Assembly: GCF_028527925.1 (NCBI RefSeq)
Contig: NZ_JAPESW010000003.1
Location: forward strand, 142,855 to 206,854
Reading direction: 5' to 3'
DNA from: Cellulomonas fimi
GTDB lineage: Bacteria; Actinomycetota; Actinomycetes; Actinomycetales; Cellulomonadaceae
DNA: 64,000 nt
In this document: positions 33,052 to 41,222 of the stretch, piece after piece
Position numbering within the stretch: position 1 is the stretch's first letter
How the letters are laid out: each line of letters opens with the position of its first letter
Position numbers and translations under genes: made by a program
Notes under the pieces: generated by a model
Told to the model about the DNA's origin: nothing
Database searches by the model: none
What the model saw: the letters and a program-made list of their open reading frames with translations, nothing else

Positions 33052-33894
33052 TCAGGCGGCGGCCGGTACGGTCGGCGCGAACGGCCGGATCTCCTCCTCG
33101 CCTCCGTCGACGACCAGGCAGCTGCTCTCGGGCACCTCGAGCCACGCGCCGCGCAGGTCCCCGAGCGGCTCGGAGACGACGACCCGCGTCTCGTCGGACA
33201 GGTCGTGCAGCACGGGGTTGTCCGGGTACTGGTGCCGCAGGACGGCGACGTCCTGGTTGCGGAACAGGGAGCGGGACCGCCCCTCCGACGAGTAGCGGAA
33301 GGCCCACAGCCGCCGGCCGTCGGTCACCGCGACGGTGCCCTGCACGGGGTAGGTGACGCCGTGGCGCCGCCCGGCGTCCTCGACGAGCCCGATCGCGGCG
33401 GCGACGGCGGACGGCGGGTCGTCCTGGAGACCGCAGGTCAGCGCGAGGTGGAACAGCGTCTCTGAGTCGGTCGTGCCCTCGATCAGGGGGAACAGCGACG
33501 GGTCGACGGCGAGCTGGAGGTCGCGCTTGAACGTCGCGAAGCCGTCGACGAAGCCGTTGTGCATGAAGAGCCAGCCGTCGTGCCGGAACGGGTGGCAGTT
33601 GGACTGCTGGACGGCCGAGCCGCTGGTCGCGCGGACGTGCGCGAACACCGTCCCGGACCGCACGTGCTGCGCGATCTCGCGCAGGTTCCGGTCGCTCCAC
33701 GCGGGCTCGATGCTGCGGAACAGGCCCGGCTGCGGCGCGTGCTCGTCGTACCAGCCCACGCCGAACCCGTCCCCGTTGGTGGGCTCGGCCCCGAGCCGGC
33801 TGTGCAGGCTCTGCACGACGAGCGAGTTGGCGGGCTTGTAGAGCAGGTCGTCGAGCGTGACCGGGGAGCCCGTGTAGGCGAGCCAGCGGCACAT
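33052..33894 (-). CDS. Class II glutamine amidotransferase, EgtC/YafJ-like
   Basis: 280 residues beginning MCRWLAYTGSPV: Cys2, exposed after removal of Met1, is the N-terminal nucleophile. GAEPTNGDGFGVGWYDE, FAHVRATSGSAVQQSNCHPFRHDGWLFMHNGFVDGF and GTTDSETLFHLALTCG are the oxyanion, glutamine-pocket and core motifs. EgtC removes glutamate from gamma-glutamyl-hercynylcysteine sulfoxide in ergothioneine synthesis, but egtB/D/E are not adjacent, so the substrate is open. The start is fixed by the Cys; an upstream extension to 34032 is not used. Confidence 0.9.
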   Translation of the reverse strand: MCRWLAYTGSPVTLDDLLYKPANSLVVQSLHSRLGAEPTNGDGFGVGWYDEHAPQPGLFRSIEPAWSDRNLREIAQHVRSGTVFAHVRATSGSAVQQSNCHPFRHDGWLFMHNGFVDGFATFKRDLQLAVDPSLFPLIEGTTDSETLFHLALTCGLQDDPPSAVAAAIGLVEDAGRRHGVTYPVQGTVAVTDGRRLWAFRYSSEGRSRSLFRNQDVAVLRHQYPDNPVLHDLSDETRVVVSEPLGDLRGAWLEVPESSCLVVDGGEEEIRPFAPTVPAAA

Positions 33895-34183
33895 GGTCGG
33901 CCTCCTTGCCGGCGCCCGCGGGTCGGGCCCGTCGTGCTCACTCTGCGCCGGTTCACCGGCGTTGCCCAGCCCCGGCACCGGCTGCCGCGCGGGATGCGTC
34001 GTGCCGCGCGGCGGTGGCGGCCCCGCCGGCAACGTCGGCGCCCGGACGCGGCCTCGGAACTATCGAAAGTCGGCTGTGCGCGACTCGGTCCCGACGCGGC
34101 GACGGTCGATCGGGCCGTCGCCTCTTAATCGGTTCAGGTGTCCGCAGACCCCTCGGCATCGCCGTCGTCTTGGGCCACACTCG

Positions 34184-34205
34184 GCGTCGATAACGATATC
34201 GACGC
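34184..34205. promoter_or_regulatory. 22-bp palindromic operator before the xylanase gene
   Basis: GCGTCGATA-ACGA-TATCGACGC: nine-base arms match perfectly around a 4-base centre holding the central CG of LacI/GalR-type operators. It lies 115 bases before the xylanase ATG in a 426-base divergent gap (33895-34320) that otherwise shows no gene. It is the strongest candidate in the window for a xylan-responsive regulator site. Confidence 0.7.
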
Positions 34206-34320
34206 TGCTGGCGCCTCCCGCGCCCCCGGCACGTCCGGCCGCCGACGCCCCGCACCGCGAGGACGCGACGGGTCCGGACGACCTCCGCCCGTCCCGACGA
34301 TCGGCACGAAGGAGTGCACG

Positions 34321-36306
34321 ATGACCGATACTTTCGTTCGAAGCCGTGGTGGCCCCCGCCACCGGCGACGCCGCCCGCTCACGGCGCTGACGGCCCTGCT
34401 GGCCGCCGGCGCGCTCGTCGCCGCGGGGCTCGCGATCGCCAGCCCCGCGTCCGCCGCCGTGACGTCGAACTCCACCGGCACGAACAACGGCTGGTGGTAC
34501 TCGTTCTGGACCGACAGCCAGGGCACCGTCTCCATGGACATGGGGTCGGGCGGGAACTACTCGACCCAGTGGAGCAACACCGGCAACTTCGTGGCCGGCA
34601 AGGGCTGGCAGACCGGTGGTCGCAAGACCGTCAGCTACTCCGGCCAGTTCAACCCGTCGGGCAACGCGTACCTCACGCTCTACGGCTGGACCCAGAACCC
34701 GCTGATCGAGTACTACATCGTCGACAGCTGGGGCACGTACCGGCCGACCGGCACGTTCATGGGCACCGTCACGAGCGACGGCGGCACGTACGACATCTAC
34801 CGCACGCAGCGCGTCAACAAGCCGTCGATCGAGGGCAACAGCTCGACGTTCTACCAGTACTGGAGCGTGCGCCAGCAGAAGCGGGTCGGCGGCACCATCA
34901 CGTCCGGCAACCACTTCGACGCGTGGGCGTCCAAGGGCATGAACCTCGGCAACCACAACTACATGATCATGGCGACCGAGGGGTACCAGAGCAGCGGGTC
35001 GTCGAACATCACGGTCTCCGAGGGCTCGGGCGGCGGCGGCAACACCGGCGGCGGGAACACGGGCGGTGGCAACACCGGCGGGGGCAGCTCCGGCTGCACC
35101 GTGACCGCGACGCGCGCCGAGGACTGGTCCGACCGGTTCAACGTCAACTACACGGTCAGCGGCTCGAGCTCGTGGACCGTGAACCTCGCGCTCAGCGGCA
35201 GCCAGTCGATCCAGAACTCGTGGAACGCCAACGTCACGGGGAGCGGGTCCACCCGTACCGTCACCCCGAACGGCTCCGGCAACTCGTTCGGCATCACCGT
35301 CATGAAGAACGGCAACAGCACCACGCCGGCGGCGACGTGCAACGGCGGCAGCACGGGTGGCGGCACGACGACACCCACCCCGACGCCGACGCAGACGACG
35401 CAGCCGCAGTCGTGCTCCGCGGGCTACGTCGGGCTCACCTTCGACGACGGGCCGAACAGCGGGACGTCGAACCAGATCATCTCGGCGCTCAACCAGTACG
35501 GCGCGACCGCGACCGTCTTCCCGACCGGGCAGAACGCGCAGAACAACGCGTCGCTCATGCAGGCCTACAAGAACGCCGGCCTGCAGATCGGCAACCACAG
35601 CTGGGACCACCCGCACCTGGTGAACATGAGCCAGAGCGACATCCAGTCGCAGCTCTCGCGGACCCAGCAGGCCATCCAGCAGACGGCCGGCGTCACCCCG
35701 ACGCTGTTCCGCCCGCCGTACGGCGAGACGAACGCGACCCTGAAGTCGGTCGAGCAGTCGCTCGGCCTGCGGGAGATCATCTGGGACGTCGACTCGAACG
35801 ACTGGAACAACGCGAGCGCCGACCAGATCAGGCAGGCGGCCTCCCGCCTGACGAACGGCCAGATCATCCTCATGCACGACTGGCCCGCGGCGACGGTCCA
35901 GGCCCTGCCGGGCATCCTGCAGGACCTGCGCTCGCGCAACCTGTGCACCGGGCACATCTCGTCCTCGACCGGGCGGGCGGTCGCACCGTCCAGCGCCGGT
36001 GGCGGGAACACGGGTGGCGGCAACACCGGCGGCGGCAGCACGGGTTCGTGCACGGTCACCGCGACGCGGGCCGAGGAGTGGTCGGACCGCTTCAACGTGA
36101 CCTACACGGTGAGCGGCTCGAGCAGCTGGGTCGTGACCCTGACGCTCAACGGCAGCCAGTCGGTGCAGAGCAGCTGGAACGCGACGCTGAGCGGCAGCGG
36201 CAGCACGCGTCAGGCCCGCCCCAACGGGTCGGGCAACTCCTTCGGCGTGACGTTCTACAAGAACGGGAGCAGCACGACTCCGGGTGCGTCGTGCGCGACC
36301 GGGTAG
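34321..36306 (+). CDS. xyn11A: Modular xylanase/acetylxylan esterase: GH11-CBM2-CE4-CBM2
   Basis: 661 residues, secreted (signal peptide about 1-46, cleaved after SPASA). GH11 domain about 47-235 with nucleophile Glu130 ([10 protein letters not shown]) and acid/base Glu220 ([13 protein letters not shown]) cuts xylan; CBM2 about 258-341 (Cys259/Cys340); CE4/NodB deacetylase about 364-545 with TFDDGP (Asp375/376), His426/His430 (HSWDH), RPPYG (464-468) and His519, removing acetyl groups from xylan; second CBM2 about 576-659. Gly/Asn/Thr-rich linkers separate the units. The order is that of C. fimi Xyn11A, and the CBMs resemble its CBM2b xylan-binding type. SD GAAGGAG. A 22-bp palindrome upstream and a hairpin downstream frame a single-gene unit. 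Confidence 0.96.
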   Translation: MTDTFVRSRGGPRHRRRRPLTALTALLAAGALVAAGLAIASPASAAVTSNSTGTNNGWWYSFWTDSQGTVSMDMGSGGNYSTQWSNTGNFVAGKGWQTGGRKTVSYSGQFNPSGNAYLTLYGWTQNPLIEYYIVDSWGTYRPTGTFMGTVTSDGGTYDIYRTQRVNKPSIEGNSSTFYQYWSVRQQKRVGGTITSGNHFDAWASKGMNLGNHNYMIMATEGYQSSGSSNITVSEGSGGGGNTGGGNTGGGNTGGGSSGCTVTATRAEDWSDRFNVNYTVSGSSSWTVNLALSGSQSIQNSWNANVTGSGSTRTVTPNGSGNSFGITVMKNGNSTTPAATCNGGSTGGGTTTPTPTPTQTTQPQSCSAGYVGLTFDDGPNSGTSNQIISALNQYGATATVFPTGQNAQNNASLMQAYKNAGLQIGNHSWDHPHLVNMSQSDIQSQLSRTQQAIQQTAGVTPTLFRPPYGETNATLKSVEQSLGLREIIWDVDSNDWNNASADQIRQAASRLTNGQIILMHDWPAATVQALPGILQDLRSRNLCTGHISSSTGRAVAPSSAGGGNTGGGNTGGGSTGSCTVTATRAEEWSDRFNVTYTVSGSSSWVVTLTLNGSQSVQSSWNATLSGSGSTRQARPNGSGNSFGVTFYKNGSSTTPGASCATG

Positions 36307-36344
36307 ACGTCACCTGAACGGGAGGACTGACCGGCCCCTCCCGG

Positions 36345-36384
36345 ACCGAGGCCGTCCGCGTACGTCACCGCGGGCGGCCTCGGT
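36345..36384 (+). terminator. Hairpin terminator after the xylanase
   Basis: ACCGAGGCCG (36345-36354) pairs with CGGCCTCGGT (36375-36384), with an inner CCGCG/CGCGG stem and a single mismatch between, 38 bases after the stop. Confidence 0.7.
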
Positions 36385-36417
36385 CGCGTCCGCGACCTGC
36401 CTTGCCGCATCTCTTGC

Positions 36418-36448
36418 GAAACGATAGTCTTCTATCGTTTCTCGATAG
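36418..36448 (+). promoter_or_regulatory. Palindromic operator of the DUF2975-XRE pair
   Basis: GAAACGATAG-N4-CTATCGTTTC (36418-36441) is a perfect 10-bp inverted repeat; a third CGATAG half-site follows at 36443-36448. It sits 30-50 bases before the DUF2975 start, so it must overlap the promoter. The downstream XRE protein is the natural candidate to bind it. Confidence 0.65.
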
Positions 36449-36470
36449 ATCGACTCTCAGTGAGGTGCCC

Positions 36471-36968
36471 ATGGGCCGTCTGGCCATCCTCGCCCTGCGC
36501 GTGGTGATCGTTCTCGCGTTCACCGGTCTGCTCTTCGTGCAGTTCTTCCTCATGCCCCTGCTCGGCATCGACCTGCAGGAGGCCGGCCCGGACGTGGCGC
36601 ACCTGCGCTGGGCGCTGCCGATCATCGGCTTCCTGTTCGCCCTCGCCGCCGAGGTCGCGCTCGTCTGCATCTGGAAGCTCGTGACGATGGTCAAGAAGGA
36701 CACGGTCTTCTCCACGCGCGCGTTCCGCTGGGTCGACGTCGTCATCGGCTGCGCGATCGCCGCGACGCTCCTCGCGGTCGTCCTGTCGTTCCTGCTCGCC
36801 CCCGGCGAGGAGGTTCCGCCCGGCATGGTCATGCTCGTCGTCGTCGGCGGCGTCGGCACCGCGCTCATCGCGCTCGTCGTGTTCGTGCTCCGGATGCTGC
36901 TCGCCAAGGCCGTCGCGCTCGACACCACCGCGACGACCCTGCGCGCCGAGCTCGACGAGGTGATCTGA
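36471..36968 (+). CDS. DUF2975 membrane protein
   Basis: 165 residues with four predicted helices (about 8-30, 45-68, 88-110, 122-145). FLMPLLGIDLQEAGPDVAHLRWALPIIGFLFALAAEVALVCIWKLVTMVKKDTVFSTRAFRWVDVVIGC matches DUF2975, where the VF-x-x-x-AFRWV segment is typical. It almost always pairs with a small XRE regulator, as here (TGATG overlap). It is thought to form a membrane/DNA-binding two-part switch; the signal is unknown. ATG 36471 follows GAGGTG; an upstream ATG at 36402 would extend through the operator and is unlikely. Confidence 0.88.
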   Translation: MGRLAILALRVVIVLAFTGLLFVQFFLMPLLGIDLQEAGPDVAHLRWALPIIGFLFALAAEVALVCIWKLVTMVKKDTVFSTRAFRWVDVVIGCAIAATLLAVVLSFLLAPGEEVPPGMVMLVVVGGVGTALIALVVFVLRMLLAKAVALDTTATTLRAELDEVI

Positions 36969-37213
36969 TGCCGATCGTCGTCGACATCGACGTCATGCTC
37001 GCGCGCCGCAAGATGTCCGTCGGCGAGCTCGCCGACCGCGTCGGCATCACGCCCGCCAACCTCGCGGTCCTCAAGAACGGCCGCGCCAAGGCCGTCCGGT
37101 TCACGACGCTCGAGGCGCTCTGCCAGGTGCTCGACTGCCAGCCCGGCGACCTGCTGCGCTGGGAGGCCGCCGCCGCGGGTGACCCCGACGACGACCTCCG
37201 CGCGACCGGCTGA
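36968..37213 (+). CDS. Small XRE/Cro-type regulator, YozG-like
   Basis: 81 residues. IVVDIDVMLARRKMSVGELADRVGITPANLAVLKNGRAKAVRFTTLEALCQVLDCQPGDLLRWE is a complete HTH_26-type domain with almost nothing else. The ATG shares its A with the TGA of the DUF2975 gene. The likely job is to control the pair through the palindrome at 36418-36441; the DUF2975 protein may hold it at the membrane (inference). Confidence 0.92.
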   Translation: MPIVVDIDVMLARRKMSVGELADRVGITPANLAVLKNGRAKAVRFTTLEALCQVLDCQPGDLLRWEAAAAGDPDDDLRATG

Positions 37214-37223
37214 CCTGCACGGG

Positions 37224-37258
37224 ACGGGCCCGGCTCCTCGACGAGGGGCCGGGCCCGT
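37224..37258. terminator. Hairpin between convergent XRE and SPFH genes
   Basis: ACGGGCCCGGC (37224-37234) pairs with GCCGGGCCCGT (37248-37258), and the intervening bases pair further (CCTCG with CGAGG). It is symmetric enough to stop transcription from both sides. Confidence 0.75.
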
Positions 37259-37276
37259 GCGTGCTCCGCGGCGGTC

Positions 37277-37954
37277 TCAGGACGTCGCGCGCGCCGACGC
37301 CGTCCCGGCCGGGTCGGCCGACAGGACGACCGTCGCACCGCCCGCCTCGACGGCCTGCAGCGTCCGCAGCTGGAGCAGGCCCGGCTGCCCGTCGAGCAGC
37401 CGCGCCGCGTTGGCCAGGGCCCGCGTGGCCGCGACCTCCGACCGTGCCCGCTCGAGCGCCGCGAGCCCCTGCGCTCGCGCCGTGACGACCTCGGCCGCGG
37501 CGCGCCGCAGCTCGGCCGGCACGATCACGTCACGCAGCGCGAGCCGCTCGACCGCGAGCCCGACCTGGGCGGCGGCCGGTGCGACAGCGGCGACCAGCTC
37601 CTCCGGCACGACGGTCCGGTCCGCGAGCAGCTCGTCGAGGGTCCGGCGGGCGACCGCCTCCCGCAGCGCGACCTGCGTCGCCGCGTGGAGGAACGCGTCC
37701 GGCCCGTCGACGGCCTCGAACCACGTGCGCGGCTCGGCGACGCGCACGGTCGACGTGAGGCTCACCTTGACCGCGAGCCCGTCGCCGGTGAGCACCTCCT
37801 GCAGCGGGACGTGGACCACGCGCGGCCGCACGACGACCCGGACGGTCCGGCGCCGCCACGCCGAGAGCCGGTGCCGGCCCGGGCCGAGCACACGCTCGAA
37901 CCGCCCGTCCTCGTACACCAGGACCCGCTCCCACTCCTGCACGACCAGCCTCAT
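37277..37954 (-). CDS. SPFH/Band-7 (slipin-like) protein
   Basis: 225 residues. QEWERVLVYEDGRFERVLGPGRHRLSAWRRRTVRVVVRPRVVHVPLQEVLTGDGLAVKVSLTSTVRVAEPRTWFEAVDGPDAFLHAATQVALREAVARRTLDELLADR is the SPFH core. The C-terminal helix (AAAEVVTARAQGLAALERARSEVAATRALANAARLLDGQPGLLQLRTLQAVE) is the oligomer-forming coil. Unlike typical slipins it lacks an N-terminal membrane helix: the protein starts directly at the domain (MRLVVQEWERV). It may attach to the membrane through a partner. Role unknown. Confidence 0.85.
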   Translation of the reverse strand: MRLVVQEWERVLVYEDGRFERVLGPGRHRLSAWRRRTVRVVVRPRVVHVPLQEVLTGDGLAVKVSLTSTVRVAEPRTWFEAVDGPDAFLHAATQVALREAVARRTLDELLADRTVVPEELVAAVAPAAAQVGLAVERLALRDVIVPAELRRAAAEVVTARAQGLAALERARSEVAATRALANAARLLDGQPGLLQLRTLQAVEAGGATVVLSADPAGTASARATS

Positions 37955-38117
37955 CTGCTCGACCTCCTCCCGTCCGACGTCCCGGCGCCGACCGTCGGCC
38001 CGGGGATGCTGCGTCCTGCGGGGGCACCGGCCGGCGCGTGGTCGGGCCGGACGCGGGGGACGTCCCGTCGTCGACGGGAGTCGCAGACCGCGTCAGGCCC
38101 GCTCGACCACGCGCCGG

Positions 38118-38176
38118 TCGGCAGACTGGGAGTCGAACCCACAACGCCTCCAGAGGGCGCCTGCACCTGACGCAGG
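38118..38176 (-). pseudogene. 3' fragment of a tRNA-Leu (anticodon CAG)
   Basis: Read on the minus strand from 38176: an anticodon arm with stem CCTGC/GCAGG and loop GTCAGGT (U33, anticodon CAG, Leu); a class II variable arm CGCC-N7-GGCG; a T arm with the GTTCGACTC signature (four of five stem pairs); then an acceptor-like 3' strand TCTGCCG and a discriminator A. The 5' acceptor strand and D arm expected about 85 bases upstream are absent (no CGGCAGA near 38202), so it is not a working tRNA. Such 3' ends are typical attachment-site scars of integrative elements. The anticodon arm also forms a 7-bp palindrome, so chance is not excluded. Confidence 0.5.
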
Positions 38177-38274
38177 TGCTCCGGACGACGCGCAGGACCC
38201 GCGACGGCGACGCCGTCCGGCTGCTCCCGGAGCGTGGGCGAGCGTAGGTGCGGGCAGCCGAGCGACGCACCGGG

Positions 38275-38283
38275 TTATCCACA
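38275..38283 (+). other. Perfect DnaA-box sequence
   Basis: TTATCCACA, the consensus DnaA box, is the only copy noticed nearby. The surrounding gap (37955-38363, 409 bases) holds the tRNA fragment and no gene. Too isolated to be an origin; it could be a DnaA regulatory or titration site near the YqgE gene, or chance. Confidence 0.3.
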
Positions 38284-38363
38284 GTCCTGGCCCCGCCGCC
38301 GTCCGGGCACCGGGGGCGTCCGCCGCGCACGACGCCCCCGCGCTGCGCAACGTCGGCGGTCGG

Positions 38364-38927
38364 TCAGTTGAGCGACGCGTCCTCGGCGAACGTCGAGACG
38401 ATCGCGAGGTCGCCGCCCTGCCGCCGCAGCACGCGCCGCCACAGCGTCGACGGGTCACGCGTGACGGCGTCGTCGGGCTCCGCGTCGAGCACGTACCAGG
38501 ACCCCTCCTCGAGCTCCCCCTCGAGCTGCCCGGCACCCCACCCCGAGTGCCCGGCGAACACGCGGACGCCCGTCACGAGACCCGCGAGCGCCGCCGGGTC
38601 GGAGTCGAGGTCGACGAGGCTGAACGGGCCGACGAGCCGGTCCACGGTCGTGGGCAGGGGCGCGCCAGGCGGTGCCGTCACGACGCCGATCGCGCCGTCG
38701 AGGCCGACGGGGCCGCCCTGGAACAGGGTCGCGGGCGTGCTCACGTGCTCCTGCCACGCGGGCAGCACCACGTCGACGTCGACCGGGACGGGGCGGTTCA
38801 GGACGACACCGAACGCCCCCTCGTCGCCGTGGTCGAGGACCAGCACGACGGCACGGTGGAAGTTGGGGTCGAGCAGCCGGTTCTTCGCCACCAGCAGCCG
38901 GCCGCTGAGCGCCGGGTCGTCCGTCAC
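38364..38927 (-). CDS. YqgE/AlgH-family protein
   Basis: 187 residues. LSGRLLVAKNRLLDPNFHRAVVLVLDHGDEGAFGVVLNRPVPVDV is the family start; TLFQGGPVGLDGAIGV and VRVFAGHSGWGAGQLEGELEEGSWYVLDAEPDDAV are the two other signature blocks. It is a compact two-domain fold of unknown function (AlgH was named for an indirect effect on alginate). Cytosolic. ATG 38927; likely single gene. Confidence 0.95.
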   Translation of the reverse strand: MTDDPALSGRLLVAKNRLLDPNFHRAVVLVLDHGDEGAFGVVLNRPVPVDVDVVLPAWQEHVSTPATLFQGGPVGLDGAIGVVTAPPGAPLPTTVDRLVGPFSLVDLDSDPAALAGLVTGVRVFAGHSGWGAGQLEGELEEGSWYVLDAEPDDAVTRDPSTLWRRVLRRQGGDLAIVSTFAEDASLN

Positions 38928-39017
38928 CGTCCCATCATCCGCGACGCCCGCCGGAGCCGCAGCAGCCCGCGCGTCCGTCCGGGTGAGCGCGCGGGCCGCG
39001 GCCCGTCGACGACCGCG

Positions 39018-39773
39018 CTACGGGCGGCGGTAGACGGAGACGTGCGACGTCGAGTCCTCGTCGAACGGCGCTCCGTCCCAGTCCGCCCAGCGCGACTCGA
39101 GCTCGAGGCCGGCGAGACGCGCCATGAGGTCGAGCTCCGCGGGCCACACGTACCGGTGCGGGCTTCGTCCGAGGCGGACGCCCTCGTCGCCGCCGAACCG
39201 CACGTGGTGCGAGACGACGAGCTGCCGCACGACGTCCACGGTGTCGACCCCCACGTACCCAGGCTCGACGGCGAACACCGTCGCGTGCTGGCCGGGCGGG
39301 AGGATCCGCAGCTGCGGGACCCACAGCTCGACGACGAACCGGCCGCCGGGCTCGAGGTGGGCGGCCGCGTTGCGGAAGCACTCGACCTGCGCGTCCTGGC
39401 TCAGCAGGTTCGAGATCGTGTTGAAGACGAGGTAGACGAGCCGGAACTCGCCGTCGACGCGCGTCGTCGCCATGTCGCCGTGCACGACGGGCAGCGTCCG
39501 CTCGTCGGCCTTCTCGCGCAGCCGGGCGATCATCGCCCGGGACAGCTCGAGGCCCGTGACGGCCACCCCGCGCTCGGCCAGCGGGATCGCGACGCGGCCC
39601 GTGCCGACCGCGAGCTCGAGCGCGCGCCCGTCACCGGCCAGCGCGGCGAGACGGTCGACCGTCGGCCCGAGCACCTCGGGTGCGAACATCCCCTCCCCCG
39701 GGGTGTCGTACCGGGCGGCGACGTCGGCGTCCCACAGCTCGTCCTGGGTGAGGTCGAAGATCGAGCGCTCCAT
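39018..39773 (-). CDS. Class I SAM-dependent methyltransferase
   Basis: 251 residues from ATG 39773. WDADVAARYDTPGEGMFAPEVLGPTVDRLAALAGDGRALELAVGTGRVAIPLAERGVAVTGLELSRAMIARLREKA contains the SAM loop ELAVGTGRVA and the acidic motif II residue (GLELS). DMATTRVDGEFRLVYLVFNTISNLLSQDAQVECFRNAAAHLEPGGRFVVELWVP is the methyltransferase_25/YdaC-like core. Acceptor unknown. It diverges from the MFS gene at 39878; the two may share a promoter region. Confidence 0.9.
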   Translation of the reverse strand: MERSIFDLTQDELWDADVAARYDTPGEGMFAPEVLGPTVDRLAALAGDGRALELAVGTGRVAIPLAERGVAVTGLELSRAMIARLREKADERTLPVVHGDMATTRVDGEFRLVYLVFNTISNLLSQDAQVECFRNAAAHLEPGGRFVVELWVPQLRILPPGQHATVFAVEPGYVGVDTVDVVRQLVVSHHVRFGGDEGVRLGRSPHRYVWPAELDLMARLAGLELESRWADWDGAPFDEDSTSHVSVYRRP

Positions 39774-39877
39774 GCGGGCCAACCTCGCACGACGCACCCG
39801 ACCCCGCGCACTCCTTTCCTGGCCACCGCCCGGTATTCGAGCGGCCCTGGGCGGACCGCGGTGGAAGGATCCGCCGG

Positions 39878-41182
39878 GTGACGCGCACGGACAGCAGCCC
39901 CGACACCGCCCTCGCACCGGCCCCCGCCACGACGGCGTCGGTGCGCGCGGGCCTCGACCGGACGCGCGCCGCCTTCTCGTCGCTGCAGGACCGGCGCTAC
40001 CGGTGGTGGTTCTCGGGTCAGGTGCTGTCGTCGTCGGGGCACGTCACGCAGGCCGCAGGTCTGGCGTGGCTCGTGCTCGACCTGTCCGGCCGTGCGGTCG
40101 ACCTCGGGCTCGTCACGACGGCGGCGATGCTGCCGATCCTGGTGGGCGCCGCGCCCGCGGGCACGCTGGTCGACCGGTTCGACCGTCGCCGCCTGCTGCT
40201 CGTCACGCAGGTGCTGCTCCTGTCCCTCGGGGCGCTGCTCGCGGTGCTCACCGCGACGGGCGTCGTCACGGTGCCGGTGGTCCTCGCGATCGCCTTCACC
40301 TCCGGGCTGGTCGCGGCCGTCGACGGTCCGGCGCGACAGGTGTTCGTGCTGGACCTCGTCGGCCCCGAGCGGCTCGCGAGCGCCGTGAGCCTCTACGAGG
40401 TCGTCATGAACGCGGCGCGCGTCATCGGACCGTCCGTCGGCGGCGTGCTGCTGGCCCTGGTCGGTCCCGCCGCCTGCTTCGCGTTCAACGCGGCGACGTA
40501 CCTGCTGCCGCTCGGCGTCCTGGTCGCGCTGCGCGGGCTGCGCGCCCGGACCGCGGTGCACACCGGTGAGCGGCCCGCCGCGGGGTTCCGTGCCGGCGTC
40601 GCGTACGCCTTCGGGCAGCCGGTGATCCGCGCGTGCGTGCTGCTCGCCGCGGCCAGCACGATGATCTTCAACCAGGGCGTCATGGTGCCGGTCCTGGCGA
40701 CCGACGCGCTCGGCCTGCCGCCGCAGGGATTCGGTGCGCTGATGGCCGCGTTCGGGCTCGGCGCGTTGCCGGGAGCGATCGCGGCGGCGGGCGGTGGCGC
40801 CCCGACGGGACGGCGCGTCGCCGTGCTGGCGTTCGCCACCGGGCTCGCGATCCTGCCCGTCGGGCTCGCTCCCGGCTTCGCCGTGGCCGTCGTCGCCGCC
40901 GCCGTGCTCGGGTTCGTCTCGATCTGGTGGGTGGCGGCGGCCAACACGCTCGTCCAGCTCGTCTCCGCGCCGCACCTGCGCGGTCGCGTCATGGGGGTGT
41001 GGACCGCGGCGCTCCCCGGCAGCGCCCTGGTCACCGCCCTCGCCCTCGGGGCCGTGACCGACACGTGGGGCGTGCGGTGGGCCTACGTGGCGCTCGCGGC
41101 GTCGTTCCTCGCCGCAGCGGCGGCGGGTGCGCGCGCGCTCGTCGCCCACGACCGGGCCGCCGCCGACGCCGATCGGTCCTGA
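39878..41182 (+). CDS. MFS transporter, EntS-like exporter group
   Basis: 434 residues from GTG 39878. AFSSLQDRRYRWWFSGQVLSSSGHVTQAAGLAWLVLDLSGRAVDLGLVTTAAMLPILVGAAPAGTLVDRFDRRRLLLVTQ is characteristic of the MFS_3/EntS branch (helix 1, then the G-x-L-x-D-R-x-x-R-R loop). SAVSLYEVVMNAARVIGPSVGGVLLALVGPAACFAFNAATYLLPLGVLVAL is the helix 4-6 region. Twelve helices are predicted. The branch exports siderophores and drugs; no siderophore genes are visible here. The HAD gene follows after 40 bases and may be co-transcribed. Confidence 0.9.
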   Translation: MTRTDSSPDTALAPAPATTASVRAGLDRTRAAFSSLQDRRYRWWFSGQVLSSSGHVTQAAGLAWLVLDLSGRAVDLGLVTTAAMLPILVGAAPAGTLVDRFDRRRLLLVTQVLLLSLGALLAVLTATGVVTVPVVLAIAFTSGLVAAVDGPARQVFVLDLVGPERLASAVSLYEVVMNAARVIGPSVGGVLLALVGPAACFAFNAATYLLPLGVLVALRGLRARTAVHTGERPAAGFRAGVAYAFGQPVIRACVLLAAASTMIFNQGVMVPVLATDALGLPPQGFGALMAAFGLGALPGAIAAAGGGAPTGRRVAVLAFATGLAILPVGLAPGFAVAVVAAAVLGFVSIWWVAAANTLVQLVSAPHLRGRVMGVWTAALPGSALVTALALGAVTDTWGVRWAYVALAASFLAAAAAGARALVAHDRAAADADRS

Positions 41183-41222
41183 CGGGCGGGAGCCCGGAGC
41201 TCCGGCGGTAGGGTCGCGCACC

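Noticed and set aside
38163..38179. GCACCTG-N3-CAGGTGC palindrome as a regulatory operator
   Set aside because: The same bases form a proper anticodon arm followed by variable and T arms, which explains more of the sequence. The operator reading is kept only as an alternative.
38275..38283. Replication origin
   Set aside because: Only one DnaA box was noticed, with no AT-rich stretch and no dnaA/dnaN genes.
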